This document shows, one piece after another, positions 38,901 to 51,780 of a stretch of 64,000 nt of DNA (its first letter is position 1; each line of letters opens with the position of its first letter). A model generated the notes under the pieces. That model was not told the origin of the DNA, made no database searches, and saw nothing but the letters and a program-made list of their open reading frames with translations. Source of the stretch: Nemopilema nomurai (lineage: Eukaryota > Cnidaria > Scyphozoa > Rhizostomeae > Rhizostomatidae); contig ML133444.1 in the NCBI GenBank assembly GCA_003864495.1, positions 62,001 to 126,000 of the forward strand, read 5' to 3'. A program made the position numbers and the translations under genes.

Positions 38901-41900
38901 GATTCGAAGATATCTTATACTTACGTTTTTTAAATATGTTATTCCGTATTGATCTTCTAGGTCTTCGATCATTACTAAATAAAGTTCCGTCAAATCCTAA
39001 AAACAGAAATCAAGGAATTGGAAACAGATTTGAAGAAATCAACCTTGATCTCAATGACGTAAAAACTTAAAAAAATGGATAAAATGAAACTGAAGAGAAT
39101 CTGCTGTTTAGATATCATGAGAACGTTTTTGCCTCAAATTTCCCTACCATTTCCCCTCAAAACATCATCACAATATTTCACAACCCCAACACTAAAGTAG
39201 CCTTTTCCATGAAGTGAAAAAAAAAACAAATTCTGAATTTTGAGATTAAAGAGGTGTAAAATATTCAATGAGCATGCGATAACAAAAAGGAGGAAAAGGA
39301 AACACAACAAACCGAAAATTTCTGAAATTTCGCAATTTCACTGCTTATTTCTTGATATGATTTACACCTGAAAGAAACGATCATCTTAGCAAATATTCAC
39401 TACAATGCAGAAACCGTAGAAAATTAGCTTTAATTTAAAAAACCAAAATAGTTTTAACTTTCCCAGGGGTGTAATAGTCAGTGAAAGGATGATTAAGTAT
39501 CTTTTAAGCGTGTTGTTGCATTCGAGCTATCATGGCTACTAGACATTCCCCTTGAGAGCCTTTCGTAAACATCGAGTCTACAGGCTACCGAATTTAAACA
39601 TCAATATGTCTTTAAGCCTCTGTTTATGTTATGAAATGCATGACAAATATGGTTTGCAAAAATTTCGAAAAACACCTACCTTGAAAGCAGTTTGAAAATA
39701 ATGGTTACAAAAAGAGGATTCTCTAAGGCATCATTGTGGAGGGCATTTTGAATATTACTCATCTAGGATTGAAATGTGATAAAAGGTTAAGTCCTTGCCA
39801 ATGGAGTCCCTTCAGCCACTGCATTGTGGGAAGGGGGGTCGAAAGAAAAAAAAAACTTAAGTAAGGTGGTTGTTTGGCTAAAATTGGAGCTTAATTTCCA
39901 AAGAAGCTACATATATTCACTATAAAGGCCACTTACAATGTACCAACTATAAATAATGGTCAGTTGAATTGAAACGCACGAATTATTAGATGTACAATGC
40001 CCGCCAAAAGTGTTTGAACAGTCCAATCATCTTTCACACTAAACGTCTTCCCTCCCCCATATAAAATGTTGAATTCCGACTGGAAAACGACAACAAATGT
40101 ATGTTGGAGCGCAAATTGTGTAGCCCATGTTTAGCGACATGTTCATCTTCCTTCACAACATTGTTTGAGGGGTGATCTGTCTGCTTGAAATAGGGAAATG
40201 AACTGAAAATATACATTTATTACGAGTACAATCTCGGTGTTCCAACTGCTTTTGGCGGGCATTGTAAGTATGATTGTACCGGGGGCCAAAGAAGATAACA
40301 AAATACTTTGATATTTCTAAGGCAGATTTGGGAAAAACGCCAACTGTCTATTGAGAGCCATTCCGGCTTCTTGCACTCTGTATTCCATACTGTCAAATGT
40401 TTTTATCTGAATCCATACCTCGTACATAGCAAAAGATAAAATTAACCGATGTTGTTGTAAAACCAAACTTAGATCAAATTTAGGAACTATGTAACAATCA
40501 AATATTAGAGGCAAAAAATCACAGGAGAAAATAACTACCAGATCCGCTGACAATGATATCTTTTGGTTCATCCAGAGAGAACGCATAAAGTCCTTGGCTT
40601 CCTCTTCTTCAAATGGCTTTATTTCCAGCATTGGTAAGGACCTGAAGAGTTGGCAAAACAGCAAAAAGAATTTAGAAACAGCTTGCACTTTTCACTCTGA
40701 ACTTTATTTATGTACCAAATATCATATTGTAAAGACTATGTAAGCAATGATCCTTAAAATTCCGCTACTGCCATAAAATATTTTCTTTTGTCTGTTTGTG
40801 AAACGTTATGATAAAAGAAGAGTGTGCGAATAAGAAAACTGGTTTCAAAACAATAGTTCAAGCACAGAGGCATAATTGATGCAAAATGCCTATCTGACGT
40901 GAAAAGCTAAATTTTGAGGTATTCAGAAAGTACTAACCTCCATTCACTAGGATACTTGTCTGTGCCAACAGATAACACAACTCGACAACCGACAGGCAAT
41001 GGGTCCAGTACCCACTTCAAAAATTTATTCAAGCCCTAAGAGAAATTGCAAATGGGGACCTGCTTTATACTATTGTGAATGCATAAATTTAAAATGCTGT
41101 CGGAAGAGAAACTGGGCAAAAACATTATCAAACGTAATAGAAGCAGCATATGCATTTCTCGTTTAATTATTTCCTAAACATAATAAAATAAAAAGCGAAT
41201 CATGTGTGAATCATTTCTAAGAGCAATTTATAACAAATAGGAAAGAATCCATGACAAAGAAGATTGAAAGCATAAGAACCAATCATTTTTTTGTGTCGCC
41301 GTTAGCCAAAAGAGGCAGTGTTGAAAAGGCATTTGGTTAATCTTATTGGAACGTTTAACTAGAAAATTGTGCTTGTTTTGTAAAAGTAAGTATACTTAAA
41401 TAAAAAAAGGATAACATCCTCGGGAACGGCCGTTGAAGCTTTTCATCTAATTCATGTCATTGCACGCAATTCATACGAAAGGCATGGCGAATCCCCAGTA
41501 CACGTTAAAACCGAGACGTGATCCCTTTGACTAGAAGCGTAAGCTTAAATCTGGATTGATGGTCTCCAATGAAAATCTTACATGTGATTAAAATCAAGTG
41601 CGAGTGATTACCTGAAGATTATCAGCATTGTCAATAACTAAAGTGATGCCATTTGGGTATCGGGAAATCGCTCGATCCAGAAACTTTGGGAAATCTTCAT
41701 CTAGTTTTGAAGGATTACACGTGGAAGGTGGTTGTTGCAGCATCTGTTTTGAAACATAGAATTTAGAGATGAAGCATATGAACTAGCTACCAAACAGTAG
41801 CAGCATAACTCCACAGAATGTTCAAAGCAGGATAAGCAAAGATCGTTAGTATTAAAAGTTGAATCAAGTGTTTAAAGAGTGAATTTACTGAACTACAATG

Positions 41901-44900
41901 AATTTACTGAACTACAGTCGAACTGCAACAAAACCAACACTTTTTCATGCAAGTGGTTCTCATCTAAATGTTGATCACCGAAGAAGATTGAATGAAGTTC
42001 TAATAAGCAGGATAAGCAATACTCCAGATCGTTAGTATTAAAAGCTGAATCAAGTTTTTAAAGAACTACAGTCGAACTGCAACAAAACCAACATTATTTC
42101 ATGCAAGTGCTTTTGATTTAAATGTTGATCACCGAAGAAGATTGAATGAAGTTCACCAACCTGCAACGTAAACCTTCTCATGATTTGGACGAGATCAGCA
42201 CTGAAGGTAGAAGGGGCCCCAACGAAGTGATACAGCAAACAGGCTCCGGTCATTTCAGCTTGCTGTGTTTGAATCCTGTCAGAAGAATGAATGTCAACTT
42301 GATTTGAAGTAATAATTGCACGCCTTTTCAAAAGTAAACAAGGCAGGGACAACCTAAATGCAAAACTGTGTAGTAGCATGATGTAGCTCTAAGCACCATG
42401 ATCCATATTTTTCTGAGGTTATTATAATGGTTAATATAGTATGGAACAGCAGAAACATAAATTTGTGAATTTCCGAGAAAAAATTACATTGAATATGCAA
42501 AATTCATGGTTTCACTATTTTGAAGCTTCTAAATACGAAAAAGTTTTACTATTATCGAAGGTCTTAGCATTCAAAGATACATGCTAATTCTCGCTCAAAA
42601 AAAAAACTTTTAAACTTTGACTAAAAAACTAAGCACTTAGCCCCTCAATTAAGTAGTTTAAAGCCAGGTTTCTTTAATCCCATGACAACCAAACAAATGC
42701 TACGTAAGAATTTACTGTACGGGTCTCATTGTCAGGAAAATCTTCATACAGAAACTTGCAATAAACAGCGCACAAAAAGAAACCAATACATAGGAAACCA
42801 ATCTTGAATTGATTGAATAAATGACACATAACATAATTTTCGAGACACATTTGGAAAAAGATGGATGGCGTGTATAAGAAAAGGGTAACTTAATAGCCTA
42901 CCATCTAGATAGCAGGAAGGACTTGCCAGAACCACTTGGACCCGTGACAAGTAAAGGTTGAACTGGGCCATCAAATGTGACATGCTCATTGAGCTGTTCA
43001 AAGTACTGAAAGGAAATCAATGATCAAATCAGGCTTTGATTATTTACTAGAGATTTATTAGTATTTAGTATTCAATAACAGTAACTTCCACAGAAGATTA
43101 CATCACTATTAAAATAAGCTGATAAAGAAAGGTTCCAATGATCTACTATATTACTGCTATATCATTTCGCAATATCCTAGCATTTTATATTGAACTAACT
43201 GTAAATCCGACAAAAGATTGCATCAATATTCGAAATCGGCTGATAAAGAGAAGTTCCAGTCAATGCTAAATTCGCAACTTTTCTTCCATGACAAAAAATA
43301 AAAAACAAAAATAAATGAAAAATAGGAAAACCAGCAAATAACTAACTAATAAACAGAAAGAAAATAAGTAGCGAAACACAGGTAAATAACAAGCCAGCGT
43401 AGAAGAAGCGAATTAACCTTTGCTGAAAGCACTTGTGCAGTAAACACAGAGCATTATAATGTCTAAAGAATTACCTGTTGAAGTCTTGGGGCATTAGCGT
43501 GTTCATTGATATGATATTTCAAGGCCTCCCGCTGCTCAAAATCACCGTAAATGTCCCATCCACACATGGATAAACAGTCACCATCCTCAGCATTTGAAGA
43601 CGTCCCCATGCTATAATCTGGCTGCTCCATGAGGAACTGTTCAAATAAAATACTTCTTAAATTAAACTCAGGACATAGGAATCTCGCGAAAAAACTATTC
43701 ATTTCTTGGGAAATACAAAGCTGCAGAGTAGGACGAGAATGCAGAGATTTTTGGAACTGAAATACTTTCTGTTAGCAATCGTCAGGTTAAGACCACCGCA
43801 TACGGCAGACTTTTGTCTTTGTTTATCGAAGACTGTCTTCGAATATTAAACATGTTTAATTTCGAAGAATGTCTTTGAAAGACAAAACTTTATGTCTTTG
43901 ACAAGCGCACACGGCAGATTTCTATCTTTGGTAGGCAGAAGACAAAAATCTTCGTCCTTGAAAGACAAAAATCTGTCGTGTGCAGTGGGCTTTAGTCGAC
44001 TTTCAGCAAATAATAGGCTAAAGTCCGGGTGCAAACTGACAGTGGTGGGATAGAAATTTTGATTTGATTTGATTTGTTTCTACCTTGCATCCGAAGGTAG
44101 TTTTAGGACACTGAGAAGCTTAAGCTTATCGAGCAGTGTCCTGGTCCTTCCTCTCGATGTGACCACACCTCGTGATTCCTTAGGCCTGGAATTACAGAGA
44201 GTTGGCAACTCTCCTCACTCTGGGTGAAAGTTTGGTCATGGCAGGGACTCGAACCACGGACCCTTGGGTCTGTAGTCAGCGCCTCTAACCACTGAGAAAT
44301 ACGAGTAAAAGGGTCAGATATGGTTGCGCGTTTTTACGGCAAACTGTCAATACTGGCTTCTACGAACTTTCAAAGGATTCTGATAAGTACATTGCTGGCA
44401 ACTTTGTCATCTCGATGCTGCAAATAATTGCTGTATAGCTATTGCGACTTTTATAGACGCGACAGAAAACATTTTCTACTGGAACCAAGGATGAAGCAAT
44501 AAGATTGCTAAGGATCAAGTAAGTTAGGTCTATGCGAGGTTTTTTCTAATTTAAACGCAAGACAAATGACAAATAATGAACATGAAAATATTTTTATCAG
44601 CAAGTCAAACAGAATGCTTACACTTTTTATTATTTGATCTGCGGAATGATAAGCATCAGCTGTTATGCTTCCTTTTTCAACGCTGCAATACATAACCTAT
44701 AATTCGAAGAGGAAATTAGAAATTTTCCACTTGGCAAAAAAGTATTGATTCTTGATGCAAGAAAGATTCATTGGAGATTCGACTCTAATTGAGCTCAATT
44801 TCTGAGGTGATGTGAAAATGCAAATTAAGCAATAAATCACAATGAAAGTTCATTAAAAACATAATCTCACCGTTGTTCGGTTACTCAAGTTAATATCCTC

Positions 44901-47900
44901 CCATAAATCATGTCCAAGAAGAGATTCAACTTCACTGAAAAGAAAACAAGGGAGAAGTATTTATTTGAAGCTTTATCAAGTATTGGGGGAAATGCACAAA
45001 TACACTTACTTAAATAATTTTTAGTAATTTTTAAGCACTACAACAAACTAAAATAGGGACATAACAAAGATTGAGAATAGATAAAAATTTAAAAACCTGG
45101 TTCAAAAAACCTCTATCCAAAATATTAAAGTTTGCCAACACTTACTTACCTTGTGACATATTATAAAAATTCTCATCAATTAATCAATTTTGCAAGAATT
45201 TAAGGCCCAATTAGCAGCATTAAGGGAAAGAGTAACACAACTTCTTTGAAAATGTCCTCTGAAGCTCTGAGAGGTCCATACCAAATAAAATTTTAAAATG
45301 GCAGAAAACATATCTGCAGCATGCAGTGTATAGTAAAAATATTAAATTAAGGTGCTGTATGTCTGGAAAAGAACAAAGCATGAATTTTTTCATCATAGAT
45401 GAAATGATTCTCAGAATGACATAGTTTGAATCCTCTGGACATTGGCTGGAAGGAAGGTTGGAATGTAATTGATTCCACTTACTTTTCATTTCTTTCACCT
45501 TGAATGCAAAATATATTGTATTTGATCCCTGTTTTTCGCTTCACACCTACTCTGATGTCCTCCAAAGTGATGCTTATAAAAAAAATGAAACAAAAAGTAA
45601 CATCACTATCAATAAAGGTTAATAATAAATAGCATAACCTAGATAGGCAATCAAGACATGATAAAAAAGGAAATCAATTGAACATAAATTAAAACAAACT
45701 ACAAACTGAAATTGTCTCACATTCTATAAAAGTATTGAATGAAATATACATTCAAAATTGTATAGAGCATGAAAGATCAAATATACTTATGAAAAATAAG
45801 GCAAGTTATGCAAAAACTAGCAACATACTCGCTTATTTCAGCCCCCAAGAGGCAAATGAACACATCACATTCTTCCACAAGTTTATTTCTGTTTGACAGA
45901 CTTTTATCCAAATCCTGGAAAAAAGTCTGAGATTAAAAAATTAAGAAATTTGCAGCATAAAGGGTTGAAATTACAAGTTATCATTTTGACAAAAATAAAT
46001 ACATGAAGTTGTTATGTGTAGATATAATACCAAGAAATGAAAAAAATGGAGAAAATAAAGTAAATCATCATATCATAAAGTAAAACATGACAGCTGGTAA
46101 GATCAAACAACAAAATAAAAAACAATATAGTAAAATATGAAACCTTAAATTCAAGATAGTATTAATGTTTGAGTAATGCTGTTATTCAATATGGTCACTG
46201 TATGTGGCTTTTCACAAATCTGCACCAGATATCTGGCCCCATTTACAAACTTAAAGCAGCTCTGTGTTAGTAAATGACAGAAACATGCATACCTTTTCAG
46301 TTGCTTTAGTCCAAGCTTTGTTTGAAATGTGCTGCATCAGTAGAAACCGCCCTTCTAACTCACACTGCTGCATTAGTTTTGGGCAATATTGCTAAAATAA
46401 AAAGTGCATTATAACAAGGTGTCATTTTGTCAGCAATGCTAGGTTCAGTCTCATCATATCCGGTGTCATATCTTGATGCAAAGGTAAACTGATAGTGCAC
46501 AGAGATATTCTATGACCTAGTTTATAAGAAAACTAATTAGTAGAAACAATGTTGAAGTATTTTATAAAGGAAATACACTACAGCAAAAGTTGTTACCAAA
46601 ATAACTAATTTGAATACTAACAATCAATATAAGATTCCAGTGCAATTTTACTGGTGACAAAGCATTGATAAAAAACAAAGGTCACCTGGATGAAAATTAT
46701 TGCAATAATGTTTCAATAATGCATCAAAACCATATCACTCTACTCTATACACTTTCATACAACCAACATTCTTAGGAACAAAAAGGCAAAACATTGAGTT
46801 ACCTTTCTCAAACGTTGTCTGTTTTGTTTTCATCATTAAATATAAAATGTAAAATATTCACCTCCATTAGTAAATCACATTCATCTGCGACATCATCACT
46901 TGATGCGATGTAAATTTTGTATATATTGTTAACTGGAATGCTCATGATACTTGCATTCAATGACTTGATTAAGTTTTGGACAACTGAATCCCAATCACCT
47001 GCAAAAGGACAGATTTTCTAAAATAAGATGGTAATCAAAGCGAATGCTAATAATTTATGATTACCAACTTGACTCATGGTTACATTGGCTTTTTAAACTT
47101 TGATTTAAAAATTTACATTTGAACATTACAGTTCATATTACATATAACTCTTTGATATTTTGCTGATATATTAAAGAAAGTGCTTTGTACTAAAGATTTT
47201 CTGGGCCTAACACAAGATGATTAAAAATCTCAAGAGGAAGTAGATGATGATGATATTTCAAACTTTGTGTTTTAAATTTCATATTTCATTTTACATTGTG
47301 CTACATCTCATTCTTCATGTTGATAATCAAAAGAAAATGTTTCATGTAAAAGTAGCCCATCCCAATTACCCATCATTTTCTGTTTTAGTAGCTCATCATG
47401 AACACATATTTCAACATCTAAACATGATGCACTATATTTGAGCTGAAAAATTAATGTTATAAACTAAATACAATACCAGTAGCAATATCATTTTAGGGAT
47501 AGGACAAACCTTTTCTGATATTTGTGTAAGGCTCATTTTCACTTCCAAAGTGGCTATGTTCCACTCCTTTAAAAGCTAATGGATTGCTGACACCAGCAGT
47601 TGACTCAATATCAAATGCAGCAACAGCATTGGCAATATCATTTATGTTTCCCAAAATTTCCCCACCCTCACCAAAAAATTCATGCCCCACTGGATTGCTC
47701 TCAGTCTCTGTTTCATGAATGTTAACATATTTCATCAAACGAGTTTCAAGATGGCACTTTTCTTTCAGTAATGTTTGAAGTTCATTGGCCTTTGTATCTC
47801 TAAACAACTTGAACTGCCGCTGGACTTTGTCTCTTTCTACAAATGAAATGTCTCTTTAAATGAATTTGAAGAGATTTACCCCTTTCTCTTTCTACAAAAA

Positions 47901-48848
47901 CATTTGCACAGATATGAAATCATATTTGATAAGCAGCTAACAAAAAACTTCAAATGTACTACTCTATGCCAAGAGAATATGGACGTTTTCAAAAATACAG
48001 TCAATTAAGTTGCCTGGAAACATCAAGGCAATGTCAAATTTGACTGGGAACATAAATACCTAGATGGCTTCTAAAGTTTCAGGCTCAAAGCTTTATAGGA
48101 CCCATGGCACGATAGGCAAATTATTTTCAATTCAATAAAAAAATAACAAAATAATTCAGAGGTATAAATACCAGAGGAACCATGCCTACAGAAAAGTTTT
48201 TGTTGGCACAATGTTAGATTTTGATATGATGTGTTTGATTTCATCAAAATTGTCACTTATATTCAGGTATTTATATCATAAAATCATAGGCCTTCAGTTG
48301 GATATTAGTATAGTGATACTGAAATATTAAGGTTAACATTTTATGACTTCTTTTTCACCTGCTTCAATTGCAGATGATCGTTCCAACGCATCTCTTTCTG
48401 CGACTAGTGCTCTGTCTCTTTCCCGCTTCAACTTCGTGCAAGTTGTCTGCAAAATTTTCAATTCCCCTCGAAGTCTCCTATTCTCATTCATCGTCATTTC
48501 ACACTGTTTTGTTAGCATGCTAGTTTCAGCTTCTCTTTCAGATTTACATTTGTCAAAATCCTTTCTCAATTTCTCGGTTTCCGGATCCAAACGAACAGAG
48601 AAAGCGGACTGCAAACTTGTAGTTTCTCGTATCGCAGTCCCTCTGTTTTTCCGTATACGAAATGAGCCAATTGATTTTAACGATATCGATAACGGCCTTC
48701 TGTTTTTCGAAGGATAGTCGACAGGAACACGAACTTCATGATCAGTTGCAAATCTATCATGGCCTATTGCTTCGTTCTCCGAGTCCGTCGTCCTTGCTCG
48801 TCCATTTCTTACTTTATTCGAGCGGAAAATGGAGCTTGTGTTTCCCAT
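29992..48848 (-). CDS. NPHP3: nephrocystin-3, complete
   Basis: Thirty-two exons: 48848-48359, 47836-47510, 46998-46862, 46391-46293, 45914-45829, 45572-45483, 44934-44871, 44696-44622, 43636-43475, 43005-42902, 42275-42161, 41743-41612, 41035-40938, 40641-40539, 39762-39680, 39367-39313, 38996-38925, 38148-37987, 37490-37267, 36668-36568, 35990-35911, 35475-35354, 34769-34691, 34281-34241, 33533-33330, 32286-32167, 31984-31933, 31542-31474, 31097-31066, 30947-30854, 30442-30317, 30183-29992. Total 1329 residues (human 1330). Starts MGNTSS, a myristoylation site like the human one needed for ciliary entry. A coiled coil spans about 95-205. A P-loop NTPase has GPSGSGKS (K538) and TLVIDNAD (D621). 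[12 protein letters not shown] near residue 855 is a family hallmark. TPRs fill about 930-1275 (e.g. [18 protein letters not shown]). The family acts in the inversin compartment of cilia. All introns read GT-AG. Confidence 0.95.
32690..32830 (-). repeat. AGTATGCAAACG dispersed repeat, copy 3
   Basis: In an NPHP3 intron. Read on the minus strand it has AGTATGCAAACGCC, AACTGCTGACAAAATAAATG and TGGAAAACACTATAG in the same order as the other copies. It creates a spurious plus-strand open frame (32670-33041) that is not a gene. Confidence 0.5.
35120..35300 (-). repeat. AGTATGCAAACG dispersed repeat, copy 4
   Basis: In an NPHP3 intron. On the minus strand: GACACCCTTCAGAGTATGCA, AACTGACACAAAAAACAGCC, TTGCGGATCGAAAAGTAGTA. 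Best preserved with copy 2 at 24885-24975. Confidence 0.65.
35513..35771. repeat. 28-bp minisatellite in NPHP3 intron
   Basis: About nine units of GAAAGCCAAAATGAAGAGGG plus GTATTGTA. It ends about 38 bp before the acceptor of the 35475-35354 exon. Minus-strand open frames through it are artefacts of the 28-bp period. Confidence 0.95.
36387..36455 (-). pseudogene. decayed duplicate of NPHP3 exon 35990-35911
   Basis: The sequence around 36389-36453 matches 35939-36003 (part of the exon and its acceptor) base for base over CCAGTGTATCGTACAGCAAA and then with scattered changes. In the copy one C of the CCCC run is lost, shifting frame, and the acceptor AG has become AC. It sits in the intron just upstream of the live exon, so it is a dead tandem exon copy. 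Confidence 0.75.
41827..42154. repeat. ~180-bp tandem duplication at an NPHP3 splice donor
   Basis: Copy 1 (41827-42001) and copy 2 (42006-42154) share GATCGTTAGTATTAAAAG, GAACTGCAACAAAACCAACA, TTCATGCAAGTG and TTGATCACCGAAGAAGATTG. Copy 2 stops about 5 bp before the donor of the 42275-42161 exon, so only intronic DNA was duplicated. Confidence 0.9.
42902..43005 (-). other. NPHP3: NPHP3 exon carrying the P-loop
   Basis: Encodes GPSGSGKS at about residues 532-539, a Walker A motif (GxxGxGKS) at the place expected for the nephrocystin-3 NTPase domain. The lysine and serine are intact. Confidence 0.9.
43793..43989. mobile_element. MITE-like element with ~28-bp terminal inverted repeats
   Basis: Left end ACCGCATACGGCAGACTTTT then GTCTTTG; right end AAAGACAAAAATCTGTCGTG then TGCAGTGGG, its near reverse complement. 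A further internal copy of the end (CGCACACGGCAGATTTCTAT) is present. About 197 bp, no coding capacity, in an NPHP3 intron. Confidence 0.65.
44050..44310 (-). mobile_element. tRNA-derived SINE
   Basis: On the minus strand a tRNA-like head has an A box (TCAGTGGTTAGAGG, 44295-44282) and a B box (GGTTCGAGTCC, 44255-44245) at tRNA spacing. A tRNA-unrelated body of about 150 bp follows and ends in an AAATCAAATCAAATC tail. This layout (pol III promoter, body, short-repeat tail) is diagnostic of a SINE. It lies in an NPHP3 intron in the same orientation as the gene, about 60 bp from the MITE-like element. Target-site duplications were not resolved. Confidence 0.85.
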
Positions 48849-51780
48849 GTTTGTGGTTTCGATAAAATTGCATACGTAAATGCATTTTATAGTTATTTAT
48901 CTTGAGCGTAAACACATATCAGCGCGCAGATAGAACGAACTCTTATTCGGAACAAAAGTTGTCCTTCTTCCACGAGAACGATGTTATGAACATTCCTGTA
49001 CTCGGTGTAAAAAGATTCGGTGCCTCGTTCCCAATGCTATTACGTCATACCCATGGCAACATGAAGTGACATTTTACTTATTAAAATATTTTAGACTTCA
49101 TTGCCAAGTTGCTTAGCAGCCTCTAGAATAATCCAACTATCGCAAAACTTTAAAAAAAACAGGCAAACCTTTTATATCACACCATGGTAACAATTATATG
49201 TAGAGATTTTATCACACAACTGTCATTCAATTCCTCTAGCCGCTTATCAGAATCTTTTTCCGTAAAAACACGTAAATTTGAAAAGATTGCGCGAACGATT
49301 GAATTAATGAAGCGATGTTTTGTCAAGTTAGAATTCACTTGATGTGTATCATATAAAATGTTAAACTATTTTGTCCTAAAAAAACTAGCAAATGTTTCTC
49401 ACATCCATGACAGTGGCAACGATGTGTTAAACCGATTTGAACACGAAACATTGTTTCTTATATTGGTTTCCAATTTGAAAAGAGGTGTAAAAAGTATGAT
49501 GAAGTCTATTTTTCTATCTCAAATCTGCTTTTTTACAAGTTCATGTCAAGGGAGAAACAAGCTTTCCAAGAAAAGCTCTTGAAATTCAGTGATTAAGGCC
49601 TAACTGGACAAATGAGGACAAATTTTATGCGACTACACACTGTGGATTTGTTGAATATTATAATGCTAACAAACAACTAAACCTGTTTGTTACTTATTCA
49701 TAAAGACATAAAAATACATATAGGTTTCTGATATGAAAATAATTCTTCAAATACTTTCTAAAGCTAAAAGAGAAGCTTAACAGGACAGCAACAACAAACC
49801 GAAAACAAAACAAAGTATTTTTACATGACTCACAATTTTGATTATTCAAATGTAGTTTTACGAAAATTCTCAAGCTGCAAACGATTCTAAGATCTGCATG
49901 GCAATCGATTACAATATTAAAATTCTTTGTACACAAATCAGATATATATGTATCCATTCTCCATGGAAATTGTTTGATCATCAACCTGGGATTTACTGTA
50001 AGCAGATATAACTTCGACGGAATTTGGTCTTTTCGTTTCCATTTTAATCCATCTACTACTTCCGCATAATAAAATAAATTGTTATTCTCGACTTTAGGAT
50101 AAATTTTGCTTACACTCATAACTCGCCCATTCCAAATTTAAAAGTCAAATGCAGATAATCCTTTGGCAATAGCTTAGACAAGAGACCATTCAGCTCAAAA
50201 TCAACTCTGGACCACTTTTTCTCTTTTATTTGAACTCTCTCAAAAATCTACTGTTGTAGAACGGCGTGTCTTAATCGACATTATGGCGAAGAGAGCAAGT
50301 CTCTGTTGATTATCCGTTTTCTTGCTGATTGCATCTATTAATATTTCTGTCAACAGCTTGAAGAATCCTTCGTTAGCGAGGCAAATATTACGGAAATGCG
50401 TTGGAATATTGACCATTGACAGCCCTACATCACTTTAATTCACCTAAAAAATGAGTACCTACATTATTACTAATATTATCATTATTATAATATTATTTAC
50501 AGTAGTTAATCTAATCAATATAGCTAGTATAATAGCTAATTGAAGCCTATTATTTACAGAAAATTTAAAACAAAATTAAAACTAATGATAATAGAAATTA
50601 GATAGTTTGATATAGAAATAAAAACTATAATTAATTACAGCCAATCAATAAAATATAAAGAATTTACTAAACTAAAGACACTAAAAGAGGTCGAAACAGA
50701 TCAAGAGACCCTACGGTCTACTTAAAAATAACACCAAAAATGTTTTACTTTTCCGTAACAATTCGCTTTCTCTTTTTTTGAAATGTACAGTGAATGGCTA
50801 AGGGAGGACGCCTTTTCTGATGATAGAGGAATGTTTTTGGGAGAATATTTCAGAAGACGGATAATTTTTTAGGTTTGCTTTACAAAATTTGACATATCGT
50901 TTCTAGGTGGAAAACAATGCGATAAGTAATGCATTTACACAATAAGTAATTAAAACTATCAAAAATTTCAAGTTAAAAGCATACACTAAAGCTTAAATCA
51001 TCAAAATTTTGCCAAATATTCGACTAGTACACACCTTTTTATCTACTTAACAAGGTACCTCAGGTATTCCACTTATTTATCACATGAACAAAGTGAATCA
51101 GATAAAAAGATTGCTTTTCCATCTTTCATTCATTGAGATCTAAATAGCCACCAATTCATATGTGTCTACGTAAAAAGCAAATTGCAAAAGGTAGTGCATT
51201 GAGAGGGCAACAGTGAAGAAGGGTAATTTACCTTTTCCGTCGTTTCGGTATGCTTTTTGATGTCTCGAGACCAGAGGTGCTCAAATTTCGCTTCCCTCTT
51301 CTCTGTCCATTGTCACTATCAACCTCAAGCTGGAATCTGTGGTTCATTAAGGAGCCTGGGTTGCAAAAACGAAGCAAAAACGAAATGGGAGCATTCAAGT
51401 ATTAGAGCAAGAAAATATATGAAATCAGTTTTTGAAGAAATAGGAGACGAATCGAGGTCTATATTCTCGTTATCAAATCAGATTTTGCATTGGTACATCC
51501 TTATAATAGTGACAACACCAGTGGATCAGTGGCGAGAATGCAGGCCCGCGTAATATTGTGGTTTTAGAGCCTTGAGAGGCACCAAAGCACCGAGAAAGTC
51601 CTCCATTTGTGTTGCCAGAAGTGAAGGCATCGTTCTGCCCCATTTGGCGCTTATAATGGATATGAAAACGAAAAATGCGTCTCCAACTCGCAGAGGTTCA
51701 AGTTTCATAATAAACATTGAAAGAAATTACGTATCGCATGAAATAGTATGAAATAAAAAAGTAATGGGGCTGTATAGATT
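48849..51780. other. intergenic region between MDC1 and NPHP3
   Basis: Holds the likely NPHP3 promoter at its left and the MDC1 3' untranslated region at its right. A minus-strand open frame (49694-50119, 141 codons) and frames near 51257-51717 show no recognisable domain and are not called as genes. The 50450-50700 part is very AT-rich. Confidence 0.5.
49040..49060. promoter_or_regulatory. X-box-like and CRE-like sites upstream of NPHP3
   Basis: TTACGTCAT (CRE/ATF-like) overlaps ATACCCATGGCAAC, which has a perfect GGCAAC X-box half and an imperfect left half. It lies about 200 bp upstream of the NPHP3 start codon. RFX factors use X-boxes to drive ciliary genes, so the position is sensible, but this is a motif match only. 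Confidence 0.45.

Noticed and set aside
44245..44310. A functional tRNA gene on the minus strand
   Set aside because: A and B boxes are present, but there is no convincing acceptor stem and the sequence runs into a SINE body and tail.
49694..50119. 141-codon minus-strand open frame between MDC1 and NPHP3
   Set aside because: No domain recognised, skewed toward hydrophobic low-complexity sequence at its end, and no splice context.
50450..50700. Very AT-rich block as a possible origin or matrix-attachment region
   Set aside because: Base composition alone does not support such a call.
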